64,000 nucleotides of DNA, taken from Candidatus Obscuribacterales bacterium. GTDB lineage: Bacteria > Cyanobacteriota > Vampirovibrionia > Obscuribacterales > Obscuribacteraceae. Shown piece after piece: positions 18,675 to 28,886 of this stretch (positions within the stretch are counted from its first letter, which is position 1; each line of letters starts with the position of its first letter). Made by a program: the position numbers and the translations under genes. The stretch spans positions 62,001 to 126,000 of the forward strand of contig JAKFVU010000002.1 in the NCBI GenBank assembly GCA_021732025.1. Direction: 5' to 3'. The notes beneath the pieces are model-generated. The model made no database searches. It saw nothing but the letters and a program-made list of their open reading frames with translations, and was not told the origin of the DNA.

Positions 18675-19520
18675 TTACTGCGCTAGATCGGCCCGACCTT
18701 TAGATAGCAAGTATTGGCTCAGGGCCTGCTGTAGATCAATACCGTTCATTTGCGGAACTGGAACAAATGGTCCAACACGAGTAAATTTACTCTCTAGAGT
18801 ACCATCGCGCACTGGTTGGCCACCATAGGTAAAGACGCGATTAGAGCTTCTATTTTCCATCTCACCATTGCCGACAAGAAAGTAGTGATTGAGAGACTCT
18901 TGTTGGAACATATCAGCAACCTGACCGGTGGGGTAGGTCTCGGTAATGACATAGTGAGTACGAGTAGAAAGATTGACCGGAGTAGACTGCTCACAAATTT
19001 GCTGAACAGTCATAAATTTCACTTGCTTGCCATTGGAGGTGCTGTCTTTTTCAGAAGGCAAAATGTTGACGTGCCATACGTTGCCAGCCTTATCAATTTG
19101 GTGCCCCATATGCACCACCATCTCATTGTCCATCCATGCACCAACTGGACGCTTCATACCGGTGCGCAGGTCAGTTACGTCAACGGTGACGTCGCCGCGC
19201 TTCGACCAAGACCCAGCCATAATTTTTGGTATTTGGAACCATTCAATCACTGGCTGTTGGCGTTGCATTGAAACTGATTGCTGATAAATATTTGAATGAG
19301 TTTGATCAGTCTGACTGGTATCAGCTTGATAGCCACCACGATAGTTGCCATTGCTCTGACCTTGAGAATAGCCACCGTGAGAATAACCAGGCACGTAGCT
19401 ATTTGAGACCGACGGCAAGTAGTCTGAGTGCTCAATGCCCGCTTGCAGAGTTTCAGCCATGGCTTGAGAGCTTAGGCTTAGGGCAAGAGCGAGAAGTAGT
19501 GAAACAATATTTTTCTTCAT
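18675..19520 (-). CDS. Secreted protein of unknown function with Ser/Gly/Tyr/Gln-rich N-terminal region
   Basis: Signal peptide MKKNIVSLLLALALSLSSQAMA; SYVPGYSHGGYSQGQSNGNYRGGYQ; no family recognised. Confidence 0.7.
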   Translation of the reverse strand: MKKNIVSLLLALALSLSSQAMAETLQAGIEHSDYLPSVSNSYVPGYSHGGYSQGQSNGNYRGGYQADTSQTDQTHSNIYQQSVSMQRQQPVIEWFQIPKIMAGSWSKRGDVTVDVTDLRTGMKRPVGAWMDNEMVVHMGHQIDKAGNVWHVNILPSEKDSTSNGKQVKFMTVQQICEQSTPVNLSTRTHYVITETYPTGQVADMFQQESLNHYFLVGNGEMENRSSNRVFTYGGQPVRDGTLESKFTRVGPFVPVPQMNGIDLQQALSQYLLSKGRADLAQ

Positions 19521-19527
19521 ACGATTA

Positions 19528-20412
19528 TTACCAGCGCTTCAGCCTTCCCAGGCCTTCTTCTACTTGTTTGATCAATTGGCGACGCTCGGGTGTTTCTGAG
19601 GTTTTCTTGGCTTGCTCAAGCGATTGCTTAAGCAGGTCTTTGGCTTTGCGATAGTTTTGCTGTTGCATATAACTACTGCCGAGGCCAGCAAGCACTTGGG
19701 CATAATTGAGAGTCATTGCTTCAACCACGCCCTGGCTACCTAGCTTTTTAGCAAATTTAGACTTTTCAATTGAGGCAAAAAACTTGGTGAATTGGTCAAT
19801 TGATTTTTCATTCCACTCAATCGACTTTGCTAGATCACCTTTGGCCTGATAGGACATACCAACATAGGTACAGAGAACAGCTAAGCTGTGATCTTTTGGA
19901 TTTTTAGAAGTTATGTCTTCAAACTGAGTGGTACCAAACTCAATGATTTGGTCAAAGTCTTGCTTAGCCATCATTTGTTGAATTATCGCTTGGCTGGCCC
20001 AGGAAGCGCGGTCTGGCAAAATAGACTTGTATTTTAGTGCCCAAGTACAAATTTTGTGTTGAGCGCTAAAGGCATTGGTGCGACCAGCCACTGTGGCTGA
20101 AACTACAAAAGCAGCGGTGAAAGCAGCTCTAAGGAAGAACAGCAGGCCAACGAGTGCGCCTGCTGCTAAAGCTGTGTTCAACCAGTTTTTGACGAGATAG
20201 GCTTGATAGAGATTCTGACCTACAAAATAGTAGAGCAAGCCAGTGGTCAGTGTTCCTAACAGCAAAATGGTGGCAAAAACAGCATAGACAACTCTGTCTT
20301 GAGTCGGGTTCTCGACAGGAACTGGTGGCAATTCCATCTGCGGCACCTTAGGCTGCTTAGCCCTGATTTGACGCCCGCCAGAGGGATGTTGCGACACTGA
20401 TTTTTTGGCCAT
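19528..20412 (-). CDS. Membrane protein with TPR repeats
   Basis: Two hydrophobic segments (YAVFATILLLGTLTTGLLYYF; LAAGALVGLLFFLRAAF), then TPR-like helices. Confidence 0.7.
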   Translation of the reverse strand: MAKKSVSQHPSGGRQIRAKQPKVPQMELPPVPVENPTQDRVVYAVFATILLLGTLTTGLLYYFVGQNLYQAYLVKNWLNTALAAGALVGLLFFLRAAFTAAFVVSATVAGRTNAFSAQHKICTWALKYKSILPDRASWASQAIIQQMMAKQDFDQIIEFGTTQFEDITSKNPKDHSLAVLCTYVGMSYQAKGDLAKSIEWNEKSIDQFTKFFASIEKSKFAKKLGSQGVVEAMTLNYAQVLAGLGSSYMQQQNYRKAKDLLKQSLEQAKKTSETPERRQLIKQVEEGLGRLKRW

Positions 20413-20445
20413 GAGATTTACCGTTTTTTTGATTCTAGTATCGAC

Positions 20446-22341
20446 TTAGCGTTTCTTTGCTTCTTTCTCTTTTTGCTTTGCAGCTTTATCTTTTAGCTTG
20501 ACGTTATCCTTGACCATTTTCTCGCGCTCTTTTGAGGGCATGTCAGTGCGCAGTGCCAAGTAATAATCGTATTGTTGAACTGCCTCATAAAGCATGCTCG
20601 AACTTGGATCTTTGCTTTTCTCTAAAGCGCGGGCCAAGCCTACTCGTGCATCAGCCAAGCGCGGATTATTTGCGATAGCTTGATGGTAGCGGTTGATAGC
20701 TCCATCCCACTGATTTTTCTTAGCCAGTTCATCAGCAACTTTACTGTCGGCCAAAGCTTGTTGGCGAATTGTGGCAATTTGACTGATACCACGATTTCCA
20801 CGCTCAGGCACTCCAGAAAGAGCAAGGCCTTTCTTGTAAGCTGCTTCAGCATTGTCGAGATCTTTGATCATCAAGGCAATGTCTGCCACTGCATAGGTTT
20901 GTTTAGCATCTTGCAAATCGGCAATCACTTGCTTAATTAGATCGGCAGCTTTCTGGAAGTCACCACTAGCCATCAAAGCTTCAGCGTATGCAATGCGCTC
21001 ACCGTCGGTCTTTGGCTCGGTCATGGCCGAAAGGTCAGGCTTGCTACCAGAAAGAGACATCAACTTGGCTTTAGCTAAATAAAGCTCCATGTCTTCAGGA
21101 CTGAGTTTGATAGCTTGATCTAAGGTCTTAATAGCGGTGTCATAATCGTTAGAAGCAAGCATGGCTCCTACTGCCGCTTTCTGTGCCTTCAAGAACAACG
21201 CCTGACTGAGACCTTTAACAGCTGCAGCGTTATTTGGACTCATCGAGAGAATAGTTGTATAGGCTTTAATTGCTTCGTCTGGTTTCTCCAGACGCAAATT
21301 TATATCGGCAATTCGCTGACGCAAATCAAGATTATATGGAGCTTGAGTCAAGCCAGATCTCAGATCTGCCAGAGCTAATTCAAGGTCACCGCGCTCTTCG
21401 CGAATGTCGGCCATGCGCAAATAAGGCTCAGCATTCTCAGGCTTGATCAAAGTTGATAGCTGAAACTCTTTGAGAGCACCAGCAGTATTTCCTTGAGTAG
21501 CATAGGCCTGGCCTAACATCATGCGAGTGGGCCAACTATTAGGAAACTGCGCCAATGAAGTATTCAGCTCATTGAGAGCATCATCAGTTTGACCGAGCTT
21601 GAGCAAAGTGGCACCGAGGCCAAAGTGAGCACTAGAGTTACCAGAATTGATAGCGATGGAACGTTTGAAATTCTCTTGCGCCTCAGCCAAGCTGCCTTGA
21701 TCAAGTTTGATTTGGCCTAGGGCCGCTAAGGCTGCTGAATGATTGGGGTCGAGGCTAACAGCTGTACGAAATTCGCTGCCCGCATCAACTACACGACCTT
21801 GCTCTTTATAAACTTGGCCTAAACTAAAATGAGCTTCGCCCGATGCCGGAGCCAATTGAACTGCTCGCTTAGAATATTCTTCAGCTTGCTGCAGCATCGA
21901 TTCTTTGTTAGCTCTAATGGTTCCAGAAGAGGATTGCAAGCGATTGAGTATGACAGTCGATTTGCCAGCATAAGCCAAGGCATTGTTAGGATCGGAGGCG
22001 AGCACTCGATCGAACAACTCATCGGCGCCATCAAGCTTGAACTGCTTGGCAAGGGCTGTACCAAGACCAATCGTGGCCGCGATATCAGCAGGATTGTTAA
22101 CAATTAGCTCACGAAACATGCCTTCAGCGTCAGCATACTTGCCTTGAGATAGAAGCTTTTCAGCAGGCATAATGTCGTGCTTGACCCGACCGGAGAGCAC
22201 GGGGTCAGAACTTGGAGAACCGTAGCTGGGGTAAGATCCAGTGCTGGGTACACCTGGAACCTGAGAACTTGCCGGCACATGGCAACCGAGCAATAGACCA
22301 GTAGCAGCTATGGCCGCCTGAGCACCTTTACTAACCTTCAT
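20446..22341 (-). CDS. TPR-repeat lipoprotein
   Basis: MKVSKGAQAAIAATGLLLGCHVPASSQ with lipobox LLGC; many TPR repeats (ALAYAGKSTVIL..., AHFSLGQVYKEQGR...). Track start 22383; ATG 22341 preferred. Confidence 0.85.
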   Translation of the reverse strand: MKVSKGAQAAIAATGLLLGCHVPASSQVPGVPSTGSYPSYGSPSSDPVLSGRVKHDIMPAEKLLSQGKYADAEGMFRELIVNNPADIAATIGLGTALAKQFKLDGADELFDRVLASDPNNALAYAGKSTVILNRLQSSSGTIRANKESMLQQAEEYSKRAVQLAPASGEAHFSLGQVYKEQGRVVDAGSEFRTAVSLDPNHSAALAALGQIKLDQGSLAEAQENFKRSIAINSGNSSAHFGLGATLLKLGQTDDALNELNTSLAQFPNSWPTRMMLGQAYATQGNTAGALKEFQLSTLIKPENAEPYLRMADIREERGDLELALADLRSGLTQAPYNLDLRQRIADINLRLEKPDEAIKAYTTILSMSPNNAAAVKGLSQALFLKAQKAAVGAMLASNDYDTAIKTLDQAIKLSPEDMELYLAKAKLMSLSGSKPDLSAMTEPKTDGERIAYAEALMASGDFQKAADLIKQVIADLQDAKQTYAVADIALMIKDLDNAEAAYKKGLALSGVPERGNRGISQIATIRQQALADSKVADELAKKNQWDGAINRYHQAIANNPRLADARVGLARALEKSKDPSSSMLYEAVQQYDYYLALRTDMPSKEREKMVKDNVKLKDKAAKQKEKEAKKR

Positions 22342-22481
22342 AAGACCTCCTCGCACAATCGAGTAGAGCATACAACGGCCCATGCACCTTCGGGCAAAGA
22401 TGACAGGATGTTTTAAAGAGTTGAAACTTAGGAGTGGAATAAGTAATTAAGTAAACGGCGCTTACTACGACTAGAATATTA

Positions 22482-24869
22482 GTGCCAGCTAAGTTGTCAG
22501 CAACAGGCCGTAGCATTTGTCGAGGAGTCCAATTGACTGAGCCGGAACTAGCCAAATCTCTGCCACCAAGGAAGGTTTGTCTTTCTTGCGCCAAAGAATA
22601 CACGACAGAGATGATCATCTGCCCTGATGATGATACTTTGCTCACTCCACTGTTAGTTGATACTTTGATTGGCACGACACTTGCTGACAAATATCAGATT
22701 CTCGAAAAGCTTGGTAGCGGCGGAATGGGCCTTGTATACAAGGCTAAGCACCTATTGATGAAGCGCTTGGTAGCGATCAAACTGATGCTGCCACAATTTG
22801 CCGCCAGCGCCACGGCCCTAAAGCGTTTCCGCCAAGAAGCGCAAGCGGCAAGCCATCTCAATCATCCTAATATTCTAAAAGTCTACGATTTTGGTGTTAC
22901 ACCGCAAGGTCTGCCCTACCTAGTAATGGATTTGCTTGAAGGCACCAACCTATCGGCCGAGTTAACGAAACACAATTACTTACCGCTAGACCGCTCGCTC
23001 AATATATTTGTGCAAACGTGTGCAGCCCTCCATCATGCTCACCAAAAAGGTGTAATTCACCGCGACTTGAAGCCCGGCAACATTATGATGGTCGACTATG
23101 ACGGCCAGCACGATGTGGTGCAAATTGTTGATTTTGGCATGGCCAAAATTCTTTCAGCTATGGACGGCGAAAACGAAGAGCTAACCAAGACTGGTGAAGT
23201 CTTCGGTAGCCCTATGTATATGAGTCCTGAGCAGTGTATGGGAAGAGAACTCGACGGTCGCTCTGACATTTACTCATTGGGTTGTGTCATGTACCGCACT
23301 CTGACAGGAAGACCTGCAGTGGCTGGTGCTTCAGCTATGGAATGCTTCAACAAGCACGCCACAGCGCTACCAGCAACTTTTGCAGAAGTGGCACCAGAGC
23401 TGATGTTGCCACCATCTTTGGAGGCCATCATATTCAAGGCCATGGCCAAAGAAGTAGAAGGCCGCCAAGAATCAATGGCTCAACTGCGGGACGAACTACT
23501 AACTGAGCTTGGTCAAGTAGTCGATATCAGCAGCTCAATGCAAACCGGCATACAGTCTCAACTGAAAATGAGCTCTAGTCAGTCGCTCTCTAATAGCAGC
23601 TCTACTGGTGAAAGTACTGGAGCAGGGGCAGGGGCAGGAACTGGAACTAGTTCTGGTTCTTCGAGTAATGCTAACACTACGAATGAAACATCACATACTC
23701 AACTGAGCAACATCGGCATGTCTCGATTGCCAGCACGGCAAGCACGTGTGCTTGAGACTTCAATGTCAATGATGCAACCAACCCCTAAGGTGGCACGCAA
23801 AGGCATGATTTATGCATCAGTTGCTGGCGTGGCCATAATTGCTGCAGCAATAGCATTCATGCCAAAAGGCGGTCCCAAAGACGGTAGCCCTGATCAGACT
23901 CAAGGACAAGGACAAAGTCAAACTGATTCAGGAAAAGCTGATGATTACACACAGCTGGTTAAACAAGGACAGTCTTCGTTTGATCACGGCGACTACACAG
24001 AAGCACTAAAAAAATTCAAAGCAGCTTTAGAGAAAGCCAGAAGCTCAGGTGATTATGATCACGTAGCTGAAGTAAGAATGGCTCTCGGTCGTACTTATGT
24101 AGAGATACAAGATTTAGACGATGGTCAAAAAGAGTTTCAAGAAATCTTGAAGATTCGCGAAAGCGAAAAGAAGCTCACCGCACTTGATGCCACTGAGTCT
24201 ATGAATGAGCTTGGTAAAATCTATCGCGCCAAAGGTCAGTATGGCCAAGCGCAGCAACTCTTCAATCGCGCTCTAGCTATTAGACAGAACTACACTGGCG
24301 CCGATCATGCAGCTGTTGCAGAAACGCTTGCCGATCTTGGTAATTTAGCATTAGCACAAAAACAGTTTAAGAAAGCTACCGAACTGCTGGCCAGAGCAGA
24401 GAAAGTAGCAAGTTCTACTCAAGGTTTGGCAGATCTCAATCAAGCCAATATTTTCAGCGCCATTGGCCAAGCTTACCAATTGCAAGGGCAGTTTGATAAA
24501 GCCACTGGTTATTATGAAAAAGCTCTGGCCATCAGAGAAAAGAGTCTCAATCCAGACAATCCGGCCATTGCTGACACGCTTACATATTTAGGCACATTAG
24601 CCTTTGTCAAACGCAACTTTGACAAAGCTGATTCATACCTACATAGAGCCTTGGATATTCAAGAAAAGACCCTCGGCAAAGACGATCCATCGATTGCCAC
24701 CACCGAATTTTGCTTGGGCGTACTCTACCAACAAACAAAAAAATATGACAAAGCCGAACCATTGCTCACCGATAGCTTACGAATTCGCACGAAAGCACTG
24801 GGAGCCGACGACCCTTCGACACAGCAAACTAAAGAGCTGCTAGACCAAGTCAAAGCTAAGCTGCGCTAA
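22482..24869 (+). CDS. Serine/threonine protein kinase with N-terminal zinc-ribbon-like motif, TM segment and extracytoplasmic TPR domain
   Basis: CLSCAKEYTTEMIICPDD; LGSGGMGLVYKAKHLLMKRLVAIKLM; VIHRDLKPGNIMMV; VDFGMAKI; TM YASVAGVAIIAAAIAF; kinesin-light-chain-like TPRs. Confidence 0.92.
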   Translation: MPAKLSATGRSICRGVQLTEPELAKSLPPRKVCLSCAKEYTTEMIICPDDDTLLTPLLVDTLIGTTLADKYQILEKLGSGGMGLVYKAKHLLMKRLVAIKLMLPQFAASATALKRFRQEAQAASHLNHPNILKVYDFGVTPQGLPYLVMDLLEGTNLSAELTKHNYLPLDRSLNIFVQTCAALHHAHQKGVIHRDLKPGNIMMVDYDGQHDVVQIVDFGMAKILSAMDGENEELTKTGEVFGSPMYMSPEQCMGRELDGRSDIYSLGCVMYRTLTGRPAVAGASAMECFNKHATALPATFAEVAPELMLPPSLEAIIFKAMAKEVEGRQESMAQLRDELLTELGQVVDISSSMQTGIQSQLKMSSSQSLSNSSSTGESTGAGAGAGTGTSSGSSSNANTTNETSHTQLSNIGMSRLPARQARVLETSMSMMQPTPKVARKGMIYASVAGVAIIAAAIAFMPKGGPKDGSPDQTQGQGQSQTDSGKADDYTQLVKQGQSSFDHGDYTEALKKFKAALEKARSSGDYDHVAEVRMALGRTYVEIQDLDDGQKEFQEILKIRESEKKLTALDATESMNELGKIYRAKGQYGQAQQLFNRALAIRQNYTGADHAAVAETLADLGNLALAQKQFKKATELLARAEKVASSTQGLADLNQANIFSAIGQAYQLQGQFDKATGYYEKALAIREKSLNPDNPAIADTLTYLGTLAFVKRNFDKADSYLHRALDIQEKTLGKDDPSIATTEFCLGVLYQQTKKYDKAEPLLTDSLRIRTKALGADDPSTQQTKELLDQVKAKLR

Positions 24870-24873
24870 AACT

Positions 24874-26868
24874 CTAGACTGGAATAATTGTGTGAGAGAA
24901 GACGCTCTCAGTCATTAACTGTCTGCGTTTTTCTAGATATTCCAGTACACAAGTAACAAAAGTGGCATGGCTCCACGTTAATGGCGAAACCGATAGTGGT
25001 TCGTTATTAAAAGGATGCACTTGCTCAGCAAGACAACCAGATGGCAGAGCATGGTCAGCTACCCACTCTAGCATTTCCACTGCATCTTTCAGGCCATCAG
25101 CACTATGGGCAGCGGCAATATCATATTGCGCTAACCACATGGTGCAAATAAACCAAGGATTACCTGGCACCTTTTCTACATCTTGCGAAATCTGGTGATA
25201 ATAATCGTTCTCATAGCGAGCCAAACCACCCACGTCGGTTTTAATCCAGAGTCGGTCGCGAATGGCCTTCATGGTCAAAACCACTTTCTCATCATGAGGG
25301 CTGAGACCACCAAAAGCAAAAATACTGTACATAGCAGCGTCAATGGTCATATCTAGTTCATAACCATCCTCGGTGCGCGTGGCCATGCGGCAGAAGCGCT
25401 TATCTTTCTCACTCCACATGTGCTTAATCATGGCTTCGCGAGTTTCGTCGATCGCCTTCTTATATACTTCGGCTCGCTCTACCTCACCTAAAGCCTGAGC
25501 AAAATTATAGGCACCAGTCAAACCAGCAATGACACTACAAACCGTGAACATATGCACGCCGTAGCGCTCTTCCCACAGATCATACGAGGGCAGCGGCAGC
25601 TTAGTTTCGGGGTCGCGATATTGCACCAGAAAATCGGCGCCATGTTTAATTAAGTGCACGAAGAGTGAGCGCACAAACTCAATATCTCTGAATTTTCTAA
25701 AATGCTGCCAGAGAGACCAAAGCACCAAGGCCGTCTCATCTTCTTGGATAGGTAAGTCGAGCTTACCGTCGCGAAGCCAGGGGTGCCAACTCGAAGCAAC
25801 AGATTGATCGGGATTATATTTATGCAGCAGGTAGCCTTCTTCTTTCATCACATCATTGCAGAAGCTAAAGAAGCGCTGAGTCAAATCTATATAACCAGCC
25901 TTAGTCAAGGCATGGGCCACCAAGGCACCATCGCGCGGCCACATATAAGAATATGTGTCGCGGGCAAACTGCGTGATGTCGTGGTCATTGGCAGCAATAA
26001 TTGCTCCGCCGTTATCAATTTGCGATCGAATAACGAGCAAACTACGTTTATACAACTCAACAACTTTAGGGGGCAAGCTCAAGAAATCTACGTGACCAGG
26101 ATTAACCCACAAGCGCCAATAGTTCTGATTCCGCGGCACGATGTGAGAGGCCTGCTGTTTCTTAACTTCTGCATCAAGGGCTACAACTTCTTCATAGTTG
26201 CGTCCAAAGCACATCCAGTAATAACAAACATTCTCACCATTGGCTGGCACATCTACATGTACAGCCACAGTAGAATCTACCGAGCCTTGAGCAATGGCAA
26301 AGCAGCCAAGAGTACCATCCTCAGCGTCTCTGAAGGTGCCTTCCAAGCCAGCCATATTTTTCTTACCAACGGCCCATTGCTCTACGCCAACTTTTTTAGG
26401 GCTAGTGGTATTAACCAAAAACCAGCGGTTTTTCTTATAGTGAATAACTGATGAGGTGCGCGGATCGTAAAAGGCAGTGTCGCCAACGTCATTTTCAGCG
26501 ATACTAAAATCTTGGTGGAAGAAAATTCTGACATCCCGCGCCTTACCGCTCAAGTCTTTAACATGCAGTTCGCGCAAAAAGAAATTGGCGAAAAAATCTA
26601 CCATGTCATGAATAACTAGTTCGAGCTTGAGTTTGTCGTGACGCAATAGAACATCGGTGACAAGGGTTTCTTTGCAATATTTCCGCTCAAGATACCAACC
26701 ATCTTGCACCCAGGCAAACTGACCGTCTACCCAGACGCCAAAGTGATTAACCCTGCCGACGGTCTGATTTTCTTGACCCACGTGAGGATAATAAATATCG
26801 CGCACGCGATACTGCTTATCGAAATTAATAAGAACATTGCCGTTTCCTATCGGTAGATCACGGGGCAT
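24874..26868 (-). CDS. Glycoside hydrolase family 15 (glucoamylase-like) protein
   Basis: MPRDLPIGNGNVLINFDKQYRVRDIYYPHVGQENQ; YMWPRDGALVAHAL; EDETALVLWSLWQH; YDLWEERYGVHMFTV. Confidence 0.88.
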   Translation of the reverse strand: MPRDLPIGNGNVLINFDKQYRVRDIYYPHVGQENQTVGRVNHFGVWVDGQFAWVQDGWYLERKYCKETLVTDVLLRHDKLKLELVIHDMVDFFANFFLRELHVKDLSGKARDVRIFFHQDFSIAENDVGDTAFYDPRTSSVIHYKKNRWFLVNTTSPKKVGVEQWAVGKKNMAGLEGTFRDAEDGTLGCFAIAQGSVDSTVAVHVDVPANGENVCYYWMCFGRNYEEVVALDAEVKKQQASHIVPRNQNYWRLWVNPGHVDFLSLPPKVVELYKRSLLVIRSQIDNGGAIIAANDHDITQFARDTYSYMWPRDGALVAHALTKAGYIDLTQRFFSFCNDVMKEEGYLLHKYNPDQSVASSWHPWLRDGKLDLPIQEDETALVLWSLWQHFRKFRDIEFVRSLFVHLIKHGADFLVQYRDPETKLPLPSYDLWEERYGVHMFTVCSVIAGLTGAYNFAQALGEVERAEVYKKAIDETREAMIKHMWSEKDKRFCRMATRTEDGYELDMTIDAAMYSIFAFGGLSPHDEKVVLTMKAIRDRLWIKTDVGGLARYENDYYHQISQDVEKVPGNPWFICTMWLAQYDIAAAHSADGLKDAVEMLEWVADHALPSGCLAEQVHPFNNEPLSVSPLTWSHATFVTCVLEYLEKRRQLMTESVFSHTIIPV

Positions 26869-26950
26869 GCAAAAATCCTCCAGCTGGCTATACACTATGC
26901 CAATGAAGAAGCCGCTCTAAACCCCCTAGTAGAATTTATATAGGGAAAAT

Positions 26951-27598
26951 TTAAAAGCGATACTGATCGAAGATTCTAGTATTTATCTCGCCGTCCAATA
27001 CTGTATCTTGCCAAACAAACTTAGCTGTCGAGGTCGGCCTGGCGACGATCATTTCAACGAAGGTTAAGCGCTCACTATCGACAAATAAATCGACCAAACC
27101 GTCTTTAATCTTGGCTCGCAAATGAATTTGCTCATCGCTATTCACAACTTCTAGATCGGTTAGTCGATTAAAGAACCATTGTTTATCAGAGACGATTCCT
27201 GAAAGCAGAAGTGAAGCACTGTAATACGAACCAGCAAACGATAAGGCCGCCGTATCAGCCACCGCAACAGCTAAACTTGAACTCGGGCTTAGCCCTTCTT
27301 CAGGTAACCGTTTAAAGACCCCTTCATGATTGTTGCAAATGAAATAAAGGTTGTCTTCTCTCAGTTCAGCAAAGTGCCCAGTACTAGTGAATTGATAGCG
27401 AAACAAATGGCGTTCGGCTGCCGAGCTAGGCAGAGCATTGCGCATGAAATTCGTGGCAAATACTGTACCAGTAAGAAGTTTTTTCTCACCGCTAAACTTT
27501 TTGCCAATTGATTCAACTTGAACGGTAACAATACCGCTATCACTATAACTTTGCAGGTCTCGGTACGTCTTTAAGACCGATTGCAGCACAGCGCTCAA
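26951..27598 (-). CDS. LolA-like / DUF2092-like protein
   Basis: VLKTYRDLQSYSDSGIVTVQ...TVFATNFMRNALPS...FRYQFTSTG resembles LolA-like beta-sheet proteins; weak. Confidence 0.45.
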   Translation of the reverse strand: MSAVLQSVLKTYRDLQSYSDSGIVTVQVESIGKKFSGEKKLLTGTVFATNFMRNALPSSAAERHLFRYQFTSTGHFAELREDNLYFICNNHEGVFKRLPEEGLSPSSSLAVAVADTAALSFAGSYYSASLLLSGIVSDKQWFFNRLTDLEVVNSDEQIHLRAKIKDGLVDLFVDSERLTFVEMIVARPTSTAKFVWQDTVLDGEINTRIFDQYRF

Positions 27599-28813
27599 CT
27601 AGACACCCACCGGCATTTGCATGTCTGTCTCTGGCTGCTCTGGCTCGCCAGTGCTTTGAATTTTTCTAGCTGTAATTTTGAGCAATAATAAATAAAGTGC
27701 GAGCATTGAGCTGCAAACCGCGAACAAGAAAAGCATGCCCATTTGCCAGCTCAAATGTGTAAAGCCATAACCAGCCAGAAGAGGCAAAGTGATACCACCC
27801 ACAGCACCAGTAGTAATCACAACACTGGAAGTGGTTGTTGTATCTGGCATGAAATGCTCATTAGCGGCAGCGAGTACATTAGGAAAAATCGGCCCATAGC
27901 CTAGACCCAAGAGCAAGACGATGGCGAGGGTGGCCACACCTAAATTGCTGAAACACGCTAAAGCCAATAGGGAACTAGCAGCAAGAGCCATGCCCATTAG
28001 AGTAATTTTGATAGACGAATAACGGCCGCAGAGAAAGACGCTTATAGTTCGGCCTAGAGTGAGACCTGCCCAGAGCACAGTCATGCTAATTGAGGCCAAA
28101 GCTAAATCAAGGGCACTGTATTTCTGCAAGAAAGTAAACAACCAAGCAGCAGAGCTAACTTCCATACCGACATAAAGATAAATAACCAAGGCAAATAGCC
28201 ACAAAACTGGTTTCTTAATATTGCCAGTTATCGGCTCACTTTCTGTTACTAACTTTTTACCGGGATTTTGAATCTTGAGCAGTAAGGCACAAGTGAAAGC
28301 AAAGGCAGCGCCAAAGAGATAAACAACGTGGTAAGACCAATGACTACTGAGCCCAGCCCATGCAATTAGAGGCCCAGCAAGGGCACCTATGCCAAAGAAT
28401 AGATTAACCCTGTTCAAAGCCGCTGCACTACTGGCAGTATCACTTAGTAAAACACTTGTGGTTGAGGCAATGCTATTAAGACCAGTGCCGCAGCCAATAA
28501 CAAAGGCACCGATCGCTAGAACCACAAGGCCAGGTCCGAAAGATACAGTGACCATGCCAATACCAGCGATTACTGCAGCTAAGCGCAGACTATTGCGGCT
28601 ACCAAGCTTCTCACACAGTAACTTACCGAGCAAAAGCATGAGCATGCTTCCGCATGCACTAACACTAACAATTGATCCAGCCAGATCTAAATCAATGCCT
28701 TTCGACTGAGCAATTTTAGGTATTAGTGGACCAGTCCACCCTGTATTCAACCCGGCAAGCAGTGTTAGCGCACACGCTGCCATGATAATTCGCATTCTCT
28801 GCTTGTCTTCCAT
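27599..28813 (-). CDS. MFS transporter
   Basis: 404 aa with about 12 hydrophobic segments; GLNTGWTGPLIPKIAQSKGIDLDLAGSIVSVSACGSMLMLLLGKLLCEKLGSR. Confidence 0.85.
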   Translation of the reverse strand: MEDKQRMRIIMAACALTLLAGLNTGWTGPLIPKIAQSKGIDLDLAGSIVSVSACGSMLMLLLGKLLCEKLGSRNSLRLAAVIAGIGMVTVSFGPGLVVLAIGAFVIGCGTGLNSIASTTSVLLSDTASSAAALNRVNLFFGIGALAGPLIAWAGLSSHWSYHVVYLFGAAFAFTCALLLKIQNPGKKLVTESEPITGNIKKPVLWLFALVIYLYVGMEVSSAAWLFTFLQKYSALDLALASISMTVLWAGLTLGRTISVFLCGRYSSIKITLMGMALAASSLLALACFSNLGVATLAIVLLLGLGYGPIFPNVLAAANEHFMPDTTTTSSVVITTGAVGGITLPLLAGYGFTHLSWQMGMLFLFAVCSSMLALYLLLLKITARKIQSTGEPEQPETDMQMPVGV

Positions 28814-28886
28814 AGAGAAAACAATACCAGCACGTGGCTACAGCATGGTGCTGTGTTATAAGACAAAAGACCATTTGTAACATCGC

